Origin: Bacteroidota bacterium
GTDB lineage: Bacteria; Bacteroidota; Bacteroidia; Chitinophagales; LD1
Reading direction: 5' to 3'
DNA length: 9,720 nt
NCBI GenBank assembly: GCA_028288545.1
Contig: JAQBNQ010000202.1
Location: forward strand, 1 to 9,720
Shown here: one piece after another, positions 7,022-9,720 of the stretch
How the letters are laid out: every line of letters begins with the position of its first letter
How positions within the stretch are numbered: position 1 is the stretch's first letter
Program-made: the position numbers and the translations under genes
The notes under the pieces: model-generated
Databases searched by the model: none
Told to the model about the DNA's origin: nothing
The model's input: the letters and a program-made list of their open reading frames with translations, nothing else

Positions 7022-9340
7022 TTAAAACTTTACACTAATCCCCGCCAATACATTGAACCCTGCCTGGGGGGAATAATAATTATAAGTATAGGCCGGACTG
7101 ACCTGTAAATTGCCATTGTTATCAGGCGCGGCATATTTTTCGGTATAAGTGTATCCGTTGCTTTCAAACAAGTGGTTAAAGATATTATTGAGTAATAGCT
7201 TCAGGGTTATTTCCTTCCCCGCTTTATTAAGTGGAACCGTGTACGAAATATTAATATTGGTATAATAAAACGCCTTAAGCATTCTGTCATCGTTAGATGT
7301 ATTATCCAGATATTGCTTGCTAACGGCCTTACTCAACAAACTGATAGAAAGCCCCTTTACGGGATAAGCCACCAACTCCAAAGACGCAATAATACTTGGT
7401 GAAAAAGAGATATTGGTGTTCTTATGATGAATAGTTTCTGTCAACGAATCGATAGGCACATAATCAGGATCATAAGTGTATATCGATTCATCAAAGGCAG
7501 ATATCTTATTCAGAGAATAGGTAAACGTGTAATTGATCCTGAAAAATTCCCGGCCATGCCCGGTTGGAACTACCCATGCTGTTCCCAAACCAGAAGCGCC
7601 AATAGGGATTTCATATTCACGCGGTCTTTTATAAAAACTGAATGAACCCGATAGTTCAATGCCAGTTCTGTAACTGACAGGCACGTTAGCTTTAATAGGA
7701 TTTCCTACATCATTTAACCTGCCTGTTAATACTAATTGATCCTTGTAGTGCATCAAATAATAATTAAGATTCAAAGCGCTTCTAAAAGTTGCGGATTCTT
7801 TAAAAACGCCCCGGTAGCCCACTTCTAAATCTCTCATAGTTTCGGCTTTGGGTTGTTGAGTTGCTGTTGCGGCAAGAATATCATCGCGGTTAGGTTCGCG
7901 GTTGCCTAATGCGAAAGAAGCGTAAATCTGTTGGGCAGGTTTTACCTTATACAACACACCAACTTTTGGATTGAAGAAATTCCAGATTTTATTTACGCTG
8001 TAGGCAGAGAGGTTGTCATCGGTGCCATTAGTTTGATAACTGACATAACGGTATTGCAAGTCGGCAAACAAATTTATTTTCTGCAACAAATTGTAATTGA
8101 ATTTGGCATAAACATTAAAGTCATTTTTAACCGAATGTCCGTCATAATAATATTGATCAGGCAGGTTCGAAATTCCATCGGCCCATATTACTTTGCCAAA
8201 ATTCTCTCCGCGGTATTGACTCAGCAATCCTCCAAAAGCGGCATCAATATTTTTGTGCGTGTAATTCAATGCAAAGGTTCCACCGTAATAAATATTCTTT
8301 AACCATTTCTGCCTGATAATATCCTGCACCACCGGTACTGTATCATAACCCGGAAAGTAGCTGTTCAAATCCTGGGCCACCTTATATTCCTCATAATAAC
8401 CACGGCCAAGCGTACTAAACAAACCAATATTTAAATTCAAATCCTTTGGTAGGTTTTGCGAAAACAATAATTGAAAATAATCCTGCCCGTAATTATCTGT
8501 TTGATTAGCATAAGGCGGTGAATGCTGTCCATAATCCGTACCCAGGTCATTATAAGTTCTGTTTGTCTTCAACGAATCCTGTAAAACTCCATCCCAGGCC
8601 TGGTAGGTTTTCTCCCTTCCTCCAAAATAAACGAATTTGAGCAAGGTGTTTTTGTGCTGATATCCGGTCTGAAAAAAGTACGAACGCAAATTAGCCGCTG
8701 CCCTTTGCACATACCCATTGGACGTGATCCACGAAGCTGAGCCCTCGGCAAAAAAACAATTCTTAATAAGCCCGGTACCAGCCTTTGCAGTTCCCTTAAA
8801 AGTGTTGAAGGAACCGCCGGATACGTCTATCTGCCCAAATGGATCTTGATTGGGTGTTTGCGTTTGCACACTAATAGTTCCTCCAAATGCCCCAGGGCCA
8901 TTGGTACTGGTGCCCACACCACGTTGTATCTGTATATTTTGTGTTGAAGAAACTACATCTGGTATATCCACCCAATAAACGCCCTGGCTTTCGCCATCAT
9001 TAACCGGAATGCCATTCAACGTAACGTTTATGCGGGTATTATCGCTACCGCGAATATGTATGTCCGTATAACCGATACCGGTACCCGCATCTGAAGTTGT
9101 AACTACCGATGGAGTCATATTCAACAGGTACGGAAGATCCTGTCCGAGATTGTTTTTATTCAGCTCCTCCTTACTAATAACCTGGTAAGGGGTAGGTGAG
9201 TTAGAACCTGCGCGAACCGCGTTGATATTTACCGTATTTAAGTTGAGTTGCAGTTTAGACGTATCTTTTACCATGCTCAACGAATCAACCTGGGCTGTAG
9301 AAATTTTTGCAATTAACAGAAAGAATAAAACCTTCTTCAT
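7022..9340 (-). CDS. TonB-dependent outer-membrane receptor, probably for thiamine or a precursor
   Basis: A 772-residue outer-membrane receptor with a signal peptide (residues 1-16, ISTA|Q). A TonB-box-like strand follows (about 35-43, TVNINAVRA), then a plug domain (about 48-160) with YTDIHIRGSD, NGIPVNDGESQGVYWVDIPD and QRGVGTSTNGPGAFGGTISV. A 22-strand-type barrel fills about 168-772 and ends in AGFNVLAGISVKF with the terminal Phe expected for barrel insertion. It lacks the N-terminal carboxypeptidase-like domain of SusC proteins and has no SusD partner, so it resembles the small-ligand (siderophore or vitamin) type. Sequence alone would not reveal the ligand, but a TPP riboswitch in its leader (9408-9501) means expression is controlled by thiamine status. 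TPP-regulated TonB-dependent receptors are known in Bacteroidota and take up thiamine. The gene appears monocistronic in this window; no thiamine salvage gene is adjacent. Receptor class is certain; substrate is inference from the riboswitch. Confidence 0.92.
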   Translation of the reverse strand: MKKVLFFLLIAKISTAQVDSLSMVKDTSKLQLNLNTVNINAVRAGSNSPTPYQVISKEELNKNNLGQDLPYLLNMTPSVVTTSDAGTGIGYTDIHIRGSDNTRINVTLNGIPVNDGESQGVYWVDIPDVVSSTQNIQIQRGVGTSTNGPGAFGGTISVQTQTPNQDPFGQIDVSGGSFNTFKGTAKAGTGLIKNCFFAEGSASWITSNGYVQRAAANLRSYFFQTGYQHKNTLLKFVYFGGREKTYQAWDGVLQDSLKTNRTYNDLGTDYGQHSPPYANQTDNYGQDYFQLLFSQNLPKDLNLNIGLFSTLGRGYYEEYKVAQDLNSYFPGYDTVPVVQDIIRQKWLKNIYYGGTFALNYTHKNIDAAFGGLLSQYRGENFGKVIWADGISNLPDQYYYDGHSVKNDFNVYAKFNYNLLQKINLFADLQYRYVSYQTNGTDDNLSAYSVNKIWNFFNPKVGVLYKVKPAQQIYASFALGNREPNRDDILAATATQQPKAETMRDLEVGYRGVFKESATFRSALNLNYYLMHYKDQLVLTGRLNDVGNPIKANVPVSYRTGIELSGSFSFYKRPREYEIPIGASGLGTAWVVPTGHGREFFRINYTFTYSLNKISAFDESIYTYDPDYVPIDSLTETIHHKNTNISFSPSIIASLELVAYPVKGLSISLLSKAVSKQYLDNTSNDDRMLKAFYYTNINISYTVPLNKAGKEITLKLLLNNIFNHLFESNGYTYTEKYAAPDNNGNLQVSPAYTYNYYSPQAGFNVLAGISVKF

Positions 9341-9407
9341 ACCTAGAAGTTAATGGTTAAATAAATCTTTCTGAAAGGGTAAAGGAATGTGAGAAAAACA
9401 GTCTTCT

Positions 9408-9501
9408 CAATTTCTTCCCTGCGCACGAATTACCGTGATTCAGGTTCGAAGGGTTCTTCTCAGATTCTGCATTTAACTGCAGAAACGCCCCCAGAAAGTT
9501 G
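9408..9501 (-). ncRNA. TPP riboswitch (THI-box) in the receptor leader
   Basis: The minus strand carries the THI-box elements in order. P1 pairs TTTCT (9497-9493) with AGAAA (9415-9411), extended by CAA/TTG around one bulged base. P2 pairs GGG of the GGGGGC run (9492-9487) with the CCC of GAACCC. P3 is TTCTGC/GCAGAA. CTGAGA, the conserved pyrimidine-binding loop, lies just after P3. ACCTGA then opens P4 (CCTG/CAGG) and P5 (CACG/CGTG) with loop GTAATT, close to the usual ATAATG. GCAGGGAA closes the element. The aptamer ends 67 bp before the receptor ATG. I see no strong GC-rich terminator with a T-run in those 67 bases, so control may act on translation start (inference). Confidence 0.93.
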
Positions 9502-9540
9502 ATGCGAATGTAGAAAGAAAATTGAATTATGCTACGTGAT

Positions 9541-9575
9541 CAAAATTAGCATAGCATTGTTGCCATAAAATGCAA
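9541..9575 (-). promoter_or_regulatory. Probable promoter for the riboswitch and receptor
   Basis: On the minus strand TAATTTTG (9548-9541) matches the Bacteroidota -7 element TAnnTTTG exactly. A TTG lies at 9575-9573, 24 bp upstream, a few bases longer than the usual spacing. The predicted start near 9534 would place the full aptamer about 33 bases into the transcript, which supports the call. Confidence 0.5.
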
Positions 9576-9576
9576 G

Positions 9577-9720
9577 CCACAGATTCACAGATTAATACAA
9601 TGAATTTAAAAACCCAATTTAAAATGTCCGCCCGGTAGGATGGCCCCGTCATTCAGGCCGGCTTTATGGTTTTATTTTTGCTTAATAATAATTTGCTGCA
9701 TTTAATCTGTGAATCTGTGG
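9577..9720. repeat. 144-bp segment bounded by perfect 19-bp inverted repeats
   Basis: CCACAGATTCACAGATTAA (9577-9595) and its exact reverse complement (9702-9720) bound this segment. Each arm contains CACAGATT twice in tandem. The inside has no credible gene; it holds a 13-bp-period AATTTAAAA direct repeat (9603-9611, 9616-9624) and a short GC-rich stretch (9627-9662). The right arm touches the window edge, so the repeat may extend further. It may be a small non-autonomous mobile repeat or an intergenic palindromic repeat; no transposase or target-site duplication can be shown. Confidence 0.6.

Larger units (their letters stand above)
9341..9720. other. 380-bp non-coding region upstream of the receptor gene
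   Basis: No plausible gene is seen here. From the receptor side outward it holds a 67-bp leader, the TPP aptamer, a promoter candidate and the inverted-repeat segment at the window edge. The 67-bp leader has only weak hairpins, such as GAGAA/TTCTC at about 9390-9406. Confidence 0.7.

Noticed and set aside
7011..7025. TTAAAA-GCG-TTTTAA palindrome spanning both stop codons of the convergent Fic and receptor genes, as a bidirectional terminator
   Set aside because: The stem is entirely AT with a 3-base loop and there is no T-run beyond it; too weak to call.
7931..8302. 123-codon open frame on the plus strand opposite the receptor gene
   Set aside because: Antisense to a well-supported TonB receptor barrel; the Ile/Val-rich translation reflects the codon pattern of the other strand.
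7022..9340. SusC-type polysaccharide receptor
   Set aside because: It lacks the N-terminal carboxypeptidase-like domain, is too short for typical SusC, has no SusD neighbour, and is under a TPP riboswitch.
9627..9680. GC-rich stretch followed by TTTATGGTTTTATTTTT as an intrinsic terminator
   Set aside because: GCCCGG and GGCCGGC do not pair well; only a 4-bp GGCC/GGCC stem is possible.

Overview
The window looks like a chromosomal stretch from a Bacteroidota species, most likely a Sphingobacteriaceae-type soil or water organism (Mucilaginibacter/Pedobacter-like; the genus is inference). Reasons: moderately AT-rich DNA, start sites with little or no Shine-Dalgarno, several TAnnTTTG-type -7 boxes typical of the Bacteroidota primary sigma factor, Ala|Gln signal-peptidase sites, and a gene set common in that phylum. 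There is no sign of phage, insertion sequence, tRNA, rRNA or CRISPR.

Layout. (1) 1-786 (+): 3' part of a surface or tail-fibre-like protein ending in a self-cleaving S74 intramolecular chaperone domain. (2) 801-1640 (-): a secreted endonuclease/exonuclease/phosphatase-fold enzyme, converging on the first gene, with a probable promoter and an 8-bp palindrome just upstream. (3) 6034-1728 (-): a three-gene operon in the order TPR plus YaiO-like outer-membrane barrel, processive GT2 cellulose-synthase-like glycosyltransferase, and membrane-anchored GH26-type glycoside hydrolase. Each junction is a 17-bp overlap. (4) 6142-7014 (+): a Fic-domain protein with an N-terminal self-inhibition motif, divergent from the operon. 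(5) 9340-7022 (-): a TonB-dependent outer-membrane receptor. (6) 9341-9720: the receptor's regulatory region, with a TPP (THI-box) riboswitch at 9408-9501, a probable promoter upstream of it, and a 19-bp inverted repeat bounding 9577-9720.

How the genes work together. The operon has the parts of a compact synthase-dependent exopolysaccharide machine: a polymerase/translocase in the inner membrane, a periplasmic glycanase, and a TPR-barrel protein for export through the outer membrane. It recalls Bcs, Pga and Alg systems but has no PilZ domain, no BcsB-like subunit and an unusual hydrolase family. This is the best candidate for an undescribed system. The TPP riboswitch gives the otherwise generic receptor a specific likely substrate: thiamine or a thiamine precursor. 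The Fic, nuclease-fold and S74 genes look like independent neighbours.
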